Shown: positions 16,231 to 24,413 of the stretch, piece after piece
Layout: each line of letters opens with the position of its first letter
Numbering within the stretch: position 1 is the stretch's first letter
Assembly: GCF_018343545.2 (NCBI RefSeq)
Contig: NZ_JAGYPE020000002.1
Coordinates: 127,360-191,359, forward strand
From: Neobacillus citreus
GTDB lineage: Bacteria > Bacillota > Bacilli > Bacillales > Cytobacillaceae
DNA: 64,000 nucleotides
Direction: 5' to 3'
Made by a program: the position numbers and the translations under genes
Notes under the pieces: model-generated
Told to the model about the DNA's origin: nothing
The model's database searches: none
What the model saw: the letters and a program-made list of their open reading frames with translations, nothing else

Positions 16231-17240
16231 GAGGTTTCCGAAAAACCACCATCGGCTCAGCAATTCTGCTTCTTCTGCTCATCGCAAGTTTCCTATACCC
16301 GTTGTATGGACCGGCCGATTTTGATAAAAATGGCCTGATTGTCAACGAAGCGGGAAAGGTCATAGGTCGTGCCCCGTTTCCGCCTTCTGCAGAGCATATT
16401 TTCGGAACAGACCGGAATGGCCAAGATCTGTTATTGCTTTTGCTATATGCGGCAAAATTCACTTTAATCACAGCCATTGGTGTGGCTTTCCTTAGAGTAA
16501 TCATCGGTGGACTTTTAGGCGTTTTTATCTCACTTTGGGCACCATGGTTAAAAAAATATGTCATTGATATTTTTACTGTCTTTCGATTTGTTCCGGCTAC
16601 TTTTCTAGGGATAGTATTGATGATGCCAGTCATGGCCCATATTGAAAGGCCGCTATCCACTGTCGTTACCTATCAAATTCTGATGCTGATATTGCTAGGC
16701 ATTCCATCAGTTTTAGTATTTACGACTGACTTGATTGAGGAGTTAAAAACCAAATCGTTCATTACAACTTCTTTGTTGATGGGAGCGGGCAGGTATCATA
16801 TTTTAAAAAGACATTTCTTCCCTTATTTTCGCTCCTATGGCATTCTATTTACGGTTCAACAATTATTAACTACTTTACAGGTAACCATGCATCTAGGTAT
16901 CTTCGGCCTTTATCTAGGGGGCCAAACGGTTGGTGGAATTGTAGGGTATGATGATCCGCCGCCGAAACCTGCATCCGTGTCAAATGAGTGGGCAGGTTTA
17001 ATTGGACAAAGTTTATATGATTTCATCCAGTATCCCTGGACCATTTCGTTCACTATTTTAGGATTCTTCGTGATTATCCAGATTGTCAATATGATCAAAA
17101 AAGAACTGGAAGAAAATATAGCAGGTATATCGTATATGAAACAAAAGAAGACACTAGTTCAAACATCGGTTCGTAAGACAGGTAACCAGGCTCCGGAGCA
17201 GTTTGTTTTTGTCAAAGAAAAAAAGAGTTTAGGTTCGTAG
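16227..17240 (+). CDS. ABC transporter permease, DppC/OppC-like
   Basis: 337-residue permease, the partner of the preceding gene through an ATGA overlap. An N-terminal membrane segment precedes an extracytoplasmic stretch with the OppC-type HIFGTDRNGQD motif near residue 55. The EAA-like loop is replaced by a degenerate TTSLLMGAGRYHILKR. The C-terminal 40 residues are charged. The pair probably forms a channel that uses ATPases encoded elsewhere, or is a specialised relic of a peptide transporter. Confidence 0.78.
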   Translation: MRGFRKTTIGSAILLLLLIASFLYPLYGPADFDKNGLIVNEAGKVIGRAPFPPSAEHIFGTDRNGQDLLLLLLYAAKFTLITAIGVAFLRVIIGGLLGVFISLWAPWLKKYVIDIFTVFRFVPATFLGIVLMMPVMAHIERPLSTVVTYQILMLILLGIPSVLVFTTDLIEELKTKSFITTSLLMGAGRYHILKRHFFPYFRSYGILFTVQQLLTTLQVTMHLGIFGLYLGGQTVGGIVGYDDPPPKPASVSNEWAGLIGQSLYDFIQYPWTISFTILGFFVIIQIVNMIKKELEENIAGISYMKQKKTLVQTSVRKTGNQAPEQFVFVKEKKSLGS

Positions 17241-17293
17241 ATAAATGTATAATGAAGTTGAATCTTTAGTTCATCACAAAGGGAGCAGGAAAT

Positions 17294-18388
17294 ATGAATA
17301 GATTGCAGGATGCATATAAAGAAACTCCATTTCAAGTGAACGGCCATGGTCCTAGAAAAATCCAAGTTTTGAAGGAAGCCTTTGAAAACCTTGATGGACA
17401 GCTTGAAAGTGAAATGTATGGGAAGGGGAAGTTGATAGAGGACTTCCAGGAAAAAATGGCGTCTGTTTTGGGAAAAGAGGCTGCGGTATTTTTTCCAAGC
17501 GGGACAATGGCGCAGCAAATCACGATGCGAATTTGGTGTGATGAAAAAGGCTTAAAAAAGGTCGCCTACCATCCGTTGTGCCATTTAGAGGTGCATGAAG
17601 AGGACGGATTAAAGGAGCTCCATCAGATTGAATCCGTTTTGTTAGCAGATAAAACTAGAGTCATCGAATTTGAAGATGTAACAGGCATGAAGGAAGAGGT
17701 TGCTTGTGTACTTTTGGAATTGCCACAAAGGGAAATAGGCGGGCTGCTGCCTGACTATCAAACACTCGAGGCGATTTCTGCTTATTGCAAAGAAAAAGGA
17801 ATCATGCTGCATTTGGACGGGGCACGACTGTTTGAAATTCTTCCTTATTATGAAAAAAACGCTGCGGAAATTTGCAGCTTTTTCGACAGTGTGTATATTT
17901 CTTTTTACAAAGGAATTGGCGGGATTGCTGGTGCGGTTCTGGCAGGTGATAATGACTTTATTGAGAAATCCAAGGTGTGGAAAAGACGCCATGGCGGGGA
18001 TCTAATCAGTCTTTATCCGTATTATCTGAGTGCCGATTATTATTTTGAAAAACGGATTGGGAAAATGAAGCAGTATTATGAGGAAGCAAAAGAGCTCGCT
18101 GGATTTTATAATCAGTGTTATGGCGTCTCCACTAAGCCGGAAGTGCCGGTTTCAAATATGTTTCACGTCCATTTCGATGCCCCAAAAGAAGTGATGGAGC
18201 TGATATTAACGGAAATCTGTAAGGATGCCGATGTGGGGTTATCAAGCTATGTAAGAGAAGTGACGGAGACGATCAGTTATTTTGAAGTTAGTATTGGGGA
18301 TTTGTACGAGAAACTTCCTCATGAAAAATTAACGGATGCTTTTAAATTATTGGATGCAAGAATGAGGGCAAATTCTGATAAGACTTGA
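17294..18388 (+). CDS. threonine aldolase-like PLP-dependent lyase
   Basis: 364-residue fold-type I PLP enzyme of the threonine aldolase/beta-eliminating lyase family. Family marks are the early PSGTMAQQI, the LHLDGARLFEI aspartate region near residue 180, and the probable Schiff-base lysine K206 in FYKGIGG. Members cleave L-threonine or L-allo-threonine to glycine and acetaldehyde. The ATG at 17294 follows AAAGGGAGCAGG. It stands alone, about 50 bases after the permease pair. Substrate preference is not certain. Confidence 0.82.
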   Translation: MNRLQDAYKETPFQVNGHGPRKIQVLKEAFENLDGQLESEMYGKGKLIEDFQEKMASVLGKEAAVFFPSGTMAQQITMRIWCDEKGLKKVAYHPLCHLEVHEEDGLKELHQIESVLLADKTRVIEFEDVTGMKEEVACVLLELPQREIGGLLPDYQTLEAISAYCKEKGIMLHLDGARLFEILPYYEKNAAEICSFFDSVYISFYKGIGGIAGAVLAGDNDFIEKSKVWKRRHGGDLISLYPYYLSADYYFEKRIGKMKQYYEEAKELAGFYNQCYGVSTKPEVPVSNMFHVHFDAPKEVMELILTEICKDADVGLSSYVREVTETISYFEVSIGDLYEKLPHEKLTDAFKLLDARMRANSDKT

Positions 18389-18453
18389 ACTTTTAAAGAC
18401 TGAATAATAAAACCTTTCTAACATATCCTAAGTTTGTTTAGGAGGTGATTAGA

Positions 18454-18687
18454 TTGGCAAATCAAAGAAATAATCAACATAATGATAATAGCATTTCCCA
18501 AAGTATTAAAAATACGGCAGGGTCCGCATTTGAAACAGTGCACAATGCTTTAGAAGCAACCGAGAATGCAGCTATGAAAACAGTAGACGCCGCAAGTAAC
18601 GCCGTCAGTAATTTAACCGAAAACAGGTCCGCTCAAAAAGATGGATTCCGTTATGATTACAATGATGCTTCGGATTTTAACGATTAA
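18454..18687 (+). CDS. hypothetical small hydrophilic helical protein
   Basis: 77-residue protein with a TTG start correctly spaced from AGGAGGTG (18441-18447). An upstream in-frame GTG is part of that ribosome binding site. The middle is an alanine/threonine/asparagine-rich amphipathic helix with a repeating 11-residue-like pattern (ALEATENAAMKTVDAASNAV) and the tail is acidic and aromatic. It looks like a soluble stress- or spore-associated helical protein, but I do not recognise the family. Confidence 0.65.
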   Translation: MANQRNNQHNDNSISQSIKNTAGSAFETVHNALEATENAAMKTVDAASNAVSNLTENRSAQKDGFRYDYNDASDFND

Positions 18688-18734
18688 ATGAATGATGGAA
18701 TCATCCATTACATTTCCGGAATATTAGAAAAAAC

Positions 18735-18772
18735 TAAGGTCCGAAACCAAAATGGCTTCGGACCTTAATTTT
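18735..18772. terminator. bidirectional terminator
   Basis: An 11-bp perfect stem TAAGGTCCGAA (18735-18745) pairs with TTCGGACCTTA (18757-18767), with T-runs usable on both strands. It separates the small gene from the convergent FrnE-like gene. Confidence 0.88.
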
Positions 18773-18780
18773 TCATGGAT

Positions 18781-19485
18781 CTATTTTTTAGGAATTTCGC
18801 ACCCGTTCTCGTCACAGCTTAGACCGCCGTCCTGGTCACCCAAATCCGTAATGGCTGATTCTTCTGCTTTAATCTGATTCAAAGCTTGGATAAATGTTTC
18901 GGTCGGCTGGGCCCCAGTAAGCGAGTATTTTTTGTTTAATATGAAAAATGGGATGCTGCGGATGCCGTATTGCGCAGCGAGACCTTCGTCTTCGCGGACT
19001 TCCCCGCTCATGTCAGTGCTGGATAGCATTTCTTTAACAGATTCGCCGTTTAAACCAACTTCCTCCGCCAGCTGCACGAGTGTAGTATGATCCCCGATAT
19101 GTTTTCCCTCTGTAAAATAAGCACGCAGGATGCGGTCGGTCATTTCATGCATGAGGCCTTGTTTGTTGGCGAACATCACTAATCTGTGAGCATCAAAAGT
19201 GTTGGTTAGAATTTGTGTGTCAAAGTTAAACTCTAATCCAACCTCAGCAGCCATTTTTTCTAAGTTACGGCTATTGGCTTTGGCTTGCTCCACGCTCATG
19301 CCATATTTTTTTGATAAAGCTTCATAAATATTATAGTCTACATCCCGCTTCGATGTTGGATCGAGTTCAAAGCAGCGGTATACAACCTCGACAGGGAAAT
19401 TTACCTTCTGAATAGCGTCCTCCAGACGCTTTTTGCCAATATAGCAAAATGGTCAAGCGAAGTCAGTCCACATTTCTATTAACAT
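18781..19485 (-). CDS. FrnE/DsbA-like dithiol-disulfide oxidoreductase with in-frame TGA at the active site (candidate selenoprotein)
   Basis: The full frame of 234 residues runs from an ATG at 19485, eight bases after GGAGGT, to the stop at 18781. It is interrupted only by TGA at 19453-19455. The N-terminus reads MLIEMWTDFA-U-PFCYIGKK, so the TGA takes the place of the first Cys of the CPFC redox motif (U11, C14). The rest is a complete FrnE-type thioredoxin fold with a helical insert and ends SCDENGCEIPKK. A hairpin with a TGGAG loop follows the TGA at SECIS spacing. The simplest reading is a selenocysteine-containing U-x-x-C oxidoreductase. A nonsense mutation or sequencing error is the alternative. 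Conventional annotation would show only the 172-residue part from 19299 or a pseudogene. Confidence 0.75.
19414..19430 (-). promoter_or_regulatory. candidate bacterial SECIS hairpin
   Basis: On the minus strand AGCGTC-TGGAG-GACGCT forms a perfect 6-bp stem with a 5-base loop. The loop begins 29 bases after the TGA and has G at its second position. That fits the general bacterial SECIS description: an apical loop about 16-37 bases downstream of UGA with a conserved G among the first two loop bases. Function is inferred. Confidence 0.65.
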
Positions 19486-19685
19486 GCGATATACCTCCAA
19501 ATTTAACATAATGTAATAAAACTATATCAGTTCCCAAATTGGGATGCAAAAATGCCGCTTGTAGGGAAGTGCTGAGGCATTACCTAATTAGCATAGCCTT
19601 CATGAAAGAACGCAAAATAAGAAGGAAGTGCCGGACAGGCATTCTTTTTAGTATGACTATATGAATCGAAAAGGATGATGAAAAA

Positions 19686-19844
19686 ATGTCTAAAAAGAAG
19701 AACAAACAAAAACAGTTTAATCCTGCAATGCCGAAAACGGATGTGGAATTTGCCCAAACTGGACTTGAAAAGGTAGCATTACAAGCTTTAGAAAAAACAA
19801 AAAAATAACTTGAAAAGGGGCGCTGCAAAAAGTGCCCTTTTTTA
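19686..19844 (+). CDS. hypothetical small Lys-rich protein
   Basis: 52-codon frame starting MSKKKNKQKQFNPAMPKTD after GGATGATG, a weak-to-fair ribosome binding site. The first 38 residues look like a genuine small basic protein of Bacillaceae. The frame then runs into the terminator hairpin and stops within its U-tract. One more A in the run at 19800-19804 would give a stop after KTKK (40 residues), so a single-base deletion or sequence error is possible. The family is not recognised. Confidence 0.45.
19812..19843 (+). terminator. Rho-independent terminator
   Basis: AAAAGGG(G)C pairs with G(T)GCCCTTTT across a CTGCAAAAA-type loop, followed by TTTTTT. It closes the small gene starting at 19686. 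Confidence 0.75.
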
Positions 19845-19920
19845 GTTGAAAATGATGCGTGATGAAAATCACCTCTTGCCGGCGTGGTTCATTTTAAAAT
19901 AGAAGGAAGAGGTGAATGTA

Positions 19921-20181
19921 ATGGAAAAGAACTGGTCAATCTCATTAGAGCATGAGGAATATGAAAACGATAAGGAATTGGTTATTGCAGATGCGATTGA
20001 TGCTGTAAAACAGACAGTGAAAGGATTTTATGTTAATGTCGTCACGCCTGCCGGCTTTGGGAATCCTGAAGAGTATTTAACAGAGGAATTGTTTTCTAGG
20101 TTCGGTGCGGAAATTGATGTGAAGTTTATCGACCAGTGCGGCTGCGGCGGTTACGTGTTACGGGTTTGGAAAAGAGCTTAG
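19921..20181 (+). CDS. CGCGG family RiPP-like peptide (putative radical-SAM-modified)
   Basis: 86-residue protein that resembles the CGCGG family of putative rSAM-modified ribosomal peptides. The N-terminal half carries WSISLEHEEY and ELVIADAIDAV, the centre has VNVVTPAGFGNPEEYL, and the C-terminus carries the signature DQCGCGGYVLRV (C73, C75, GG 76-77). The ATG at 19921 lies behind AGAGGTG. An in-frame GTG at 19912 overlaps that site. No radical SAM maturase is encoded nearby, but the next gene is a PrsW-type membrane protease. Family recognition is by memory of the motif. Modification here is unproven. Confidence 0.7.
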   Translation: MEKNWSISLEHEEYENDKELVIADAIDAVKQTVKGFYVNVVTPAGFGNPEEYLTEELFSRFGAEIDVKFIDQCGCGGYVLRVWKRA

Positions 20182-20288
20182 ATAAATAATCTTCATTATA
20201 AAAAAATAATTTTGTATGCAGTTAACGGGCATAGTAAAAACAAGTTAAACATCCAATTTCAGTCATTTTATCAAGAGGGGGATGCTAA

Positions 20289-21383
20289 TTGAATTGCCCG
20301 GACTGCGTATATTCGAATCCGGAGGGGGTCAGGTACTGCCTCAACTGCGGAAAAAACTTTAAACTGGGTGGAAATACAGACCCGGATCCAGACAGTTTAT
20401 TTTACGAGTTTGCCTCTTACGTGGATGCGATGCCGAAGCAGCTGCGTTCGGTAGAACCTAAATTTCAAAACATTTTTTCAAGGGTGTTTCGAAAGCATAG
20501 CACGCTGGAGGCGGATAGGCTATTCATTGTCGGTACAGCAATCACAACACCGAAGATTGAAGAAGTAAAGGAAACATGGCCAAAGCCTTGGCTTTTTGCA
20601 AGAGTATTTTTGATTGCCCTGCTTGCATTTTTAGGCATGCACATAGGTGTCACCGTGTTCCATAATTTTAACTTTTTACCGGGTCTCATCATTATTGGTG
20701 CTTTTGCGGTCCCTATTACAACGCTGATGTTCTTCTGGGAAATGAATGCACCGCAAAATATTGCTTTTTATAGGGTCATTTATGTGGTCTTGATTGGCGG
20801 CATCCTCTCGATGCTGGTTGCACTAGTGTTTTTTAATCTTGTAAAAAACAACATCAACCCCATCACAATTGGTATTGTGGAGGAAGTGGCCAAAGTGATG
20901 ACTGTTATCTGGTTTGTTCGAAACCACAAATACAGGTACATGCTAAATGGGCTTTTGGTGGGGGCAGCAGTGGGAGCAGGCTTTGCCGCGTTTGAAACAG
21001 CAGGCTATGCGTTAAGAAGCCTGTTAACAGGAGGGAGTTTCGAACACCTTTATACGACGATCCTCTGGCGCAGTGTTTTAGCTCCCGGCGGGCATGTGGC
21101 CTGGGCGGCATTGACAGGTGGGGCTTTCTGCAAAGCACAAGGCGATCAAAAATTCGATTTTTCACTATTGGTTAAGCCGTACTTTTTATTTGTTTTCCTT
21201 CTGGTCGTAGCGATGCACGCTTTATGGGATACACCGATTAAAGGCATGTCCCCATTCGGACATATCTTTCTTATGGTTTCTTCATGGGTTGTCGTTTTCT
21301 TAATGATTCGCAGAGGCCTTAAAGAAATCGCCAATAAAAAATGGCGGATTGCGTATGAACCAACTCAGCCGACACAGCCATAA
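20289..21383 (+). CDS. PrsW-family intramembrane metalloprotease with N-terminal zinc ribbon
   Basis: 364-residue membrane protein. Residues 3-20 form a zinc ribbon (CPDC...CLNC). About eight hydrophobic segments follow from residue 102. The PrsW signatures are EEVAK with E198-E199, the FETAGY helix with E236, and GGHVAWAA with H269. The family is a glutamic/metallo-type intramembrane protease. PrsW of B. subtilis cleaves the anti-sigma factor RsiW. The TTG start at 20289 follows GAGGGGG. It lies 107 bases after the CGCGG peptide gene with no terminator between them, so co-expression is possible. The zinc ribbon suggests a cytosolic partner. The substrate is unknown. Confidence 0.85.
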   Translation: MNCPDCVYSNPEGVRYCLNCGKNFKLGGNTDPDPDSLFYEFASYVDAMPKQLRSVEPKFQNIFSRVFRKHSTLEADRLFIVGTAITTPKIEEVKETWPKPWLFARVFLIALLAFLGMHIGVTVFHNFNFLPGLIIIGAFAVPITTLMFFWEMNAPQNIAFYRVIYVVLIGGILSMLVALVFFNLVKNNINPITIGIVEEVAKVMTVIWFVRNHKYRYMLNGLLVGAAVGAGFAAFETAGYALRSLLTGGSFEHLYTTILWRSVLAPGGHVAWAALTGGAFCKAQGDQKFDFSLLVKPYFLFVFLLVVAMHALWDTPIKGMSPFGHIFLMVSSWVVVFLMIRRGLKEIANKKWRIAYEPTQPTQP

Positions 21384-21469
21384 AGATGTTTGAGGAATAC
21401 TGACGAGTGCCAATCGGTAATTACCTATTCCGTTCAAAGAATGATAGTTCGATTGCAGCCAAAAATAAG

Positions 21470-21505
21470 AAATGCGATTGCAGATGATGTCAATCGCATT
21501 TTTTT
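21470..21505. terminator. bidirectional terminator
   Basis: An 11-bp perfect stem AAATGCGATTG (21470-21480) pairs with CAATCGCATTT (21491-21501) and is followed by a T-run. It lies between the convergent PrsW and SpeD-SpeE genes. Confidence 0.88.
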
Positions 21506-21515
21506 ATTCCCAGCA

Positions 21516-22790
21516 TTAAATATTCCCCATTTCTTGCTGATAAAGTTCATGCAACTTAAGGTTATTTCTGCTGTTTATAATCAAGCCGGTATTGGGCGGG
21601 TGGAACTTTGGGGGAAGATGAAACAAAGGGGCCGTGTTTGTTTCAATGGCTTCATGTGGAACCGAGATTTGCGGCCATTTTTTCACAAAATTGTCGCGTT
21701 GCGCTATGTGGAATCCCCACATTCCGAAAGAAGGCACCACTAAATAAAAGGCCTCCGTTTTGAAGCCTGCAGCCTGCAATGTTTTAGCGATACTCCAATA
21801 AACTCGTGGATTGTCTCCCGGGGAAGTGGCCTGACAAGCGATGACTCCTTCGGGGTTTAAGTGCCATCCAACATGCTCATATAACTCTTTCGTGTATAAT
21901 AAGCTGGTTTCAGGGTCGACGGGATCTGGAAAATCAATAATGATGACGTCATATCCCTTCATTTCCCCCAGTAAGTACTGCTTCGCATCCATAATATGCA
22001 TCTGCAGGCGGTTATCCTTTAACGAACCCTCATTCACATCAACAAATGCCGGTTCATTTGCCGCCAGCTTAATAATCATCGGGTCAATTTCAACAAGGTC
22101 GATATGAACGACATCATGATATTTGATGACCTCCCTAACAGCAAGGCCATCCCCGCCGCCTAAAATCAGCACCCGTTTCCTTGATTTTGCGAGTTCCATT
22201 GCTGGCAGGACCAATGCCTCGTGGTAATGTCTTTCATCCAGCGAAGAAAACTGGAATTCTTCATTTAGGTACAATCGCAGGTCCTTTGCCTCGACAAGCA
22301 AAATGTCATTGTGCTCACTCGAACCCTGGTAAAGGATATGGTGCCCGCCATTCTTGATTTCCTTAAGAATTTTCATGTCCCATGCATTTCCCGGGCGCCT
22401 GCTGGCTGTCAGCCTCGGATGTGGCTCACTTGAATATATAGGAGAAATCTGCCTTTCCATACCTCTTTCAATTTCAATAGCGGTGGCCCGCCCGGCACCG
22501 ATTTTTCTAAGGAATTTTCTTAAGACTGGCCAGGTATCCTGAGGGGAGCAGGTATATAAATCGAAGGCTGCATACCCGTATTCGGGCCAGGTATGAATGG
22601 AAAAATGGGAGGTCGAAATCGCGATGATTCCCGTTACTCCTTGAGGTGAAAAGGAATGGAAGCAAGCAAGCAGAATTTCCAATTCCAGCTCCCTGAGGGT
22701 ATCAAGCATCAGGGTTTTTAATTCATCAGCGTTATTTAAGAGCTCCGCCCGACAATCGTAGGCATCCACGATGAGGTGCTGACCTTTCAT
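21516..22790 (-). CDS. AdoMet decarboxylase-spermidine synthase fusion (SpeD-SpeE)
   Basis: 424-residue fusion, counted from the ATG at 22790. That ATG is well spaced from GGATGGAGGT. An upstream ATG at 22838 lacks a ribosome binding site. Residues 1-115 are a class 1B S-adenosylmethionine decarboxylase with the self-processing site TSHFSIHTWPE (pyruvoyl serine near S61, cysteine near C81). Residues from about 135 on form a spermidine synthase with LILGGGDGLAVREV and DLVEIDP for aminopropyl donor binding. One chain would thus make decarboxylated AdoMet and use it to aminopropylate putrescine. The proenzyme must self-cleave, leaving the beta chain free and the alpha chain joined to SpeE. Confidence 0.88.
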   Translation of the reverse strand: MKGQHLIVDAYDCRAELLNNADELKTLMLDTLRELELEILLACFHSFSPQGVTGIIAISTSHFSIHTWPEYGYAAFDLYTCSPQDTWPVLRKFLRKIGAGRATAIEIERGMERQISPIYSSEPHPRLTASRRPGNAWDMKILKEIKNGGHHILYQGSSEHNDILLVEAKDLRLYLNEEFQFSSLDERHYHEALVLPAMELAKSRKRVLILGGGDGLAVREVIKYHDVVHIDLVEIDPMIIKLAANEPAFVDVNEGSLKDNRLQMHIMDAKQYLLGEMKGYDVIIIDFPDPVDPETSLLYTKELYEHVGWHLNPEGVIACQATSPGDNPRVYWSIAKTLQAAGFKTEAFYLVVPSFGMWGFHIAQRDNFVKKWPQISVPHEAIETNTAPLFHLPPKFHPPNTGLIINSRNNLKLHELYQQEMGNI

Positions 22791-23044
22791 CTCCATACCT
22801 CCATCCCTTTCTCCATTCTGATTTATTTTTGAGTTCATATTGTTGTTTTAAAAAATTTATCATAAATAAAGTATGTGAGTGTAACTCGGGTAGTGATAAA
22901 TACGTATATTCGCTTGCAGTATATTAAGGCCTTTAGGACAGTTAATAAATTGTCAAAATCAATTTAGTATGTGTGAAAATTGATACAGGCTTCTGAATAT
23001 GAAAATGGTAAAATAGGAAAATCTATTGAGGATAGGGGAGTAAT

Positions 23045-23356
23045 GTGGCTATGAACAAAACTGAAATAATTGCGCGCAGAATACTAGGCTGGAAGTTAAA
23101 TAGATGGGATCGCTGGTATGATTTTGAAAAGGGAATTTTCATACCTGTAGACGAGTTTCAACCCGAGCAAAACCTGGAGCACGCGATGCTAATCGTTGAA
23201 AGATTGAAAGAGTTAGGGTTTACATATAAAACAGACGGAGCACTCCAGGCATGTTTTAATGATGTATGCGAAACGGGCAATACGTTAGCGGCGGCCATAG
23301 CAGAGGCAGCCTTTGCAATCGCTGATAATAGTTCGGTTCCGGATGAATGGCTATAA
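23045..23356 (+). CDS. BC1872-like / phage ABA sandwich domain protein
   Basis: About 100-residue protein with the layout of BC1872-type proteins: an N-terminal ARRILGWK segment with several tryptophans, a central PVDEFQPEQNLEHAMLIVERL, and a C-terminal alanine-rich helix. These are common in Bacillus phages and genomes and of unknown function. GTG at 23045 or ATG at 23051 could start it, both downstream of GGGGAG. No other phage genes surround it, so it is probably a domesticated single gene. Confidence 0.6.
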   Translation: MAMNKTEIIARRILGWKLNRWDRWYDFEKGIFIPVDEFQPEQNLEHAMLIVERLKELGFTYKTDGALQACFNDVCETGNTLAAAIAEAAFAIADNSSVPDEWL

Positions 23357-23577
23357 CCTATATAACTATATTATGAAACTTAAACCCGTATTTTGTACGA
23401 CCGAATTTTTCAAGAATTTGGTCGTTTTGCTTTTGGTACCTATTTAGAACTTGATAGCGCTTCAAAAATGTTAATGAAATGTTCACATGAGCTGCGGATA
23501 AAAAGGAGTAAAATAAACATATCGAGTAAATATGTGAAATTATTCACAAATATATGTAATATGGACAGGTGATAAGG

Positions 23578-23937
23578 ATGGGTGGACTTTCCGTTAGTGC
23601 TTTACTCATAAGATTTATTTTAGGGGGCTTGGCGGTTGTCGCTTCAACAATTGTGGCAAGAAGATTGGGCGAAAAGGCAGGGGGAATATTCGCAGCCTTT
23701 CCTGCTGTATTTTTAGCGGCATTACTGACGGCGGGACTAGACCTGAAAGGTGACGCTCTCATTTCCCAATCTATTATGCTCTCAAAAGGAGCTATAGTGG
23801 GGATGGGAATTAATATATTTGTGGCTGCCACGGCCGGATTGCTATTAAAAAAACATGGCTGGAAAAAAGGACTCATCGAGGCGTTAGGCTGCTGGCTGGC
23901 AGTTTCTATCATAGTGGTTGCCATCACGGTCAATTAG
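23578..23937 (+). CDS. DUF3147 family membrane protein
   Basis: 119-residue integral membrane protein with four hydrophobic segments and the family stretch GGIFAAFPAVFLAALL near residue 35. An in-frame GTG at 23569 overlaps the ribosome binding site, so the ATG at 23578 is preferred. It forms a two-gene unit with a paralogue 15 bases downstream, suggesting a heteromeric small transporter or channel. Function is unknown. Confidence 0.75.
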   Translation: MGGLSVSALLIRFILGGLAVVASTIVARRLGEKAGGIFAAFPAVFLAALLTAGLDLKGDALISQSIMLSKGAIVGMGINIFVAATAGLLLKKHGWKKGLIEALGCWLAVSIIVVAITVN

Positions 23938-23952
23938 GAAAGGGTGTTAACA

Positions 23953-24357
23953 ATGACAAAAGATTTACTTTTACGTTTTCTACTTGGCGGGGCCGCCGTT
24001 ATGGCCAGCTATTTAATAATTGTGGTTTCACCATGGGAAATCCTAGGGGGAATATTCGCCGCGTTTCCGGCTGTGATGATTACGGCCGTCTTAATGGCAG
24101 GGGTTACTTCCGGCACGAAGAATGCAGCGAAAATTGCAGGCGGTTCTGTTTATGGCATGATTGGCGGCATTATTTGTGCAGCGACCGTCTGGCTGTTCTT
24201 AAAACTGACCCATAATTGGCCGCTAAGCATGCTGCTCGGTCTGCTTTTTTGGCTGATCAGTTCCGTGATGGTGTCAACACTAAGGGAGAAATTAAATATA
24301 AAACCATTTAGTAGAAAGATGGTTTTGGCAGAGGCACGGTTCAGACATCATAAATAA
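23953..24357 (+). CDS. DUF3147 family membrane protein, second subunit
   Basis: 134-residue paralogue of the preceding protein with the same GGIFAAFPAVMITAVLMAG core, four hydrophobic segments and a basic C-terminal tail. The ATG at 23953 follows GGAAAGGGTG. Paired small membrane proteins of this kind often work as two-component transporters, but no substrate is known. Confidence 0.75.
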   Translation: MTKDLLLRFLLGGAAVMASYLIIVVSPWEILGGIFAAFPAVMITAVLMAGVTSGTKNAAKIAGGSVYGMIGGIICAATVWLFLKLTHNWPLSMLLGLLFWLISSVMVSTLREKLNIKPFSRKMVLAEARFRHHK

Positions 24358-24362
24358 TAGAA

Positions 24363-24412
24363 AAAATGCCAGTCGGCATCCGAAAAAGGAAAGCTGCCTG
24401 GCATTTTACGTT
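24363..24412. terminator. bidirectional terminator
   Basis: A 10-bp stem AAAATGCCAG (24363-24372) pairs with CTGGCATTTT (24398-24407), flanked by A- and T-runs. It lies between the convergent DUF3147 pair and the aldo/keto reductase gene. Confidence 0.85.
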
Positions 24413-24413
24413 T

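Noticed and set aside
23045..23356. Prophage remnant around the BC1872-like gene
   Set aside because: Only one phage-type gene is seen; the neighbours are ordinary chromosomal genes.
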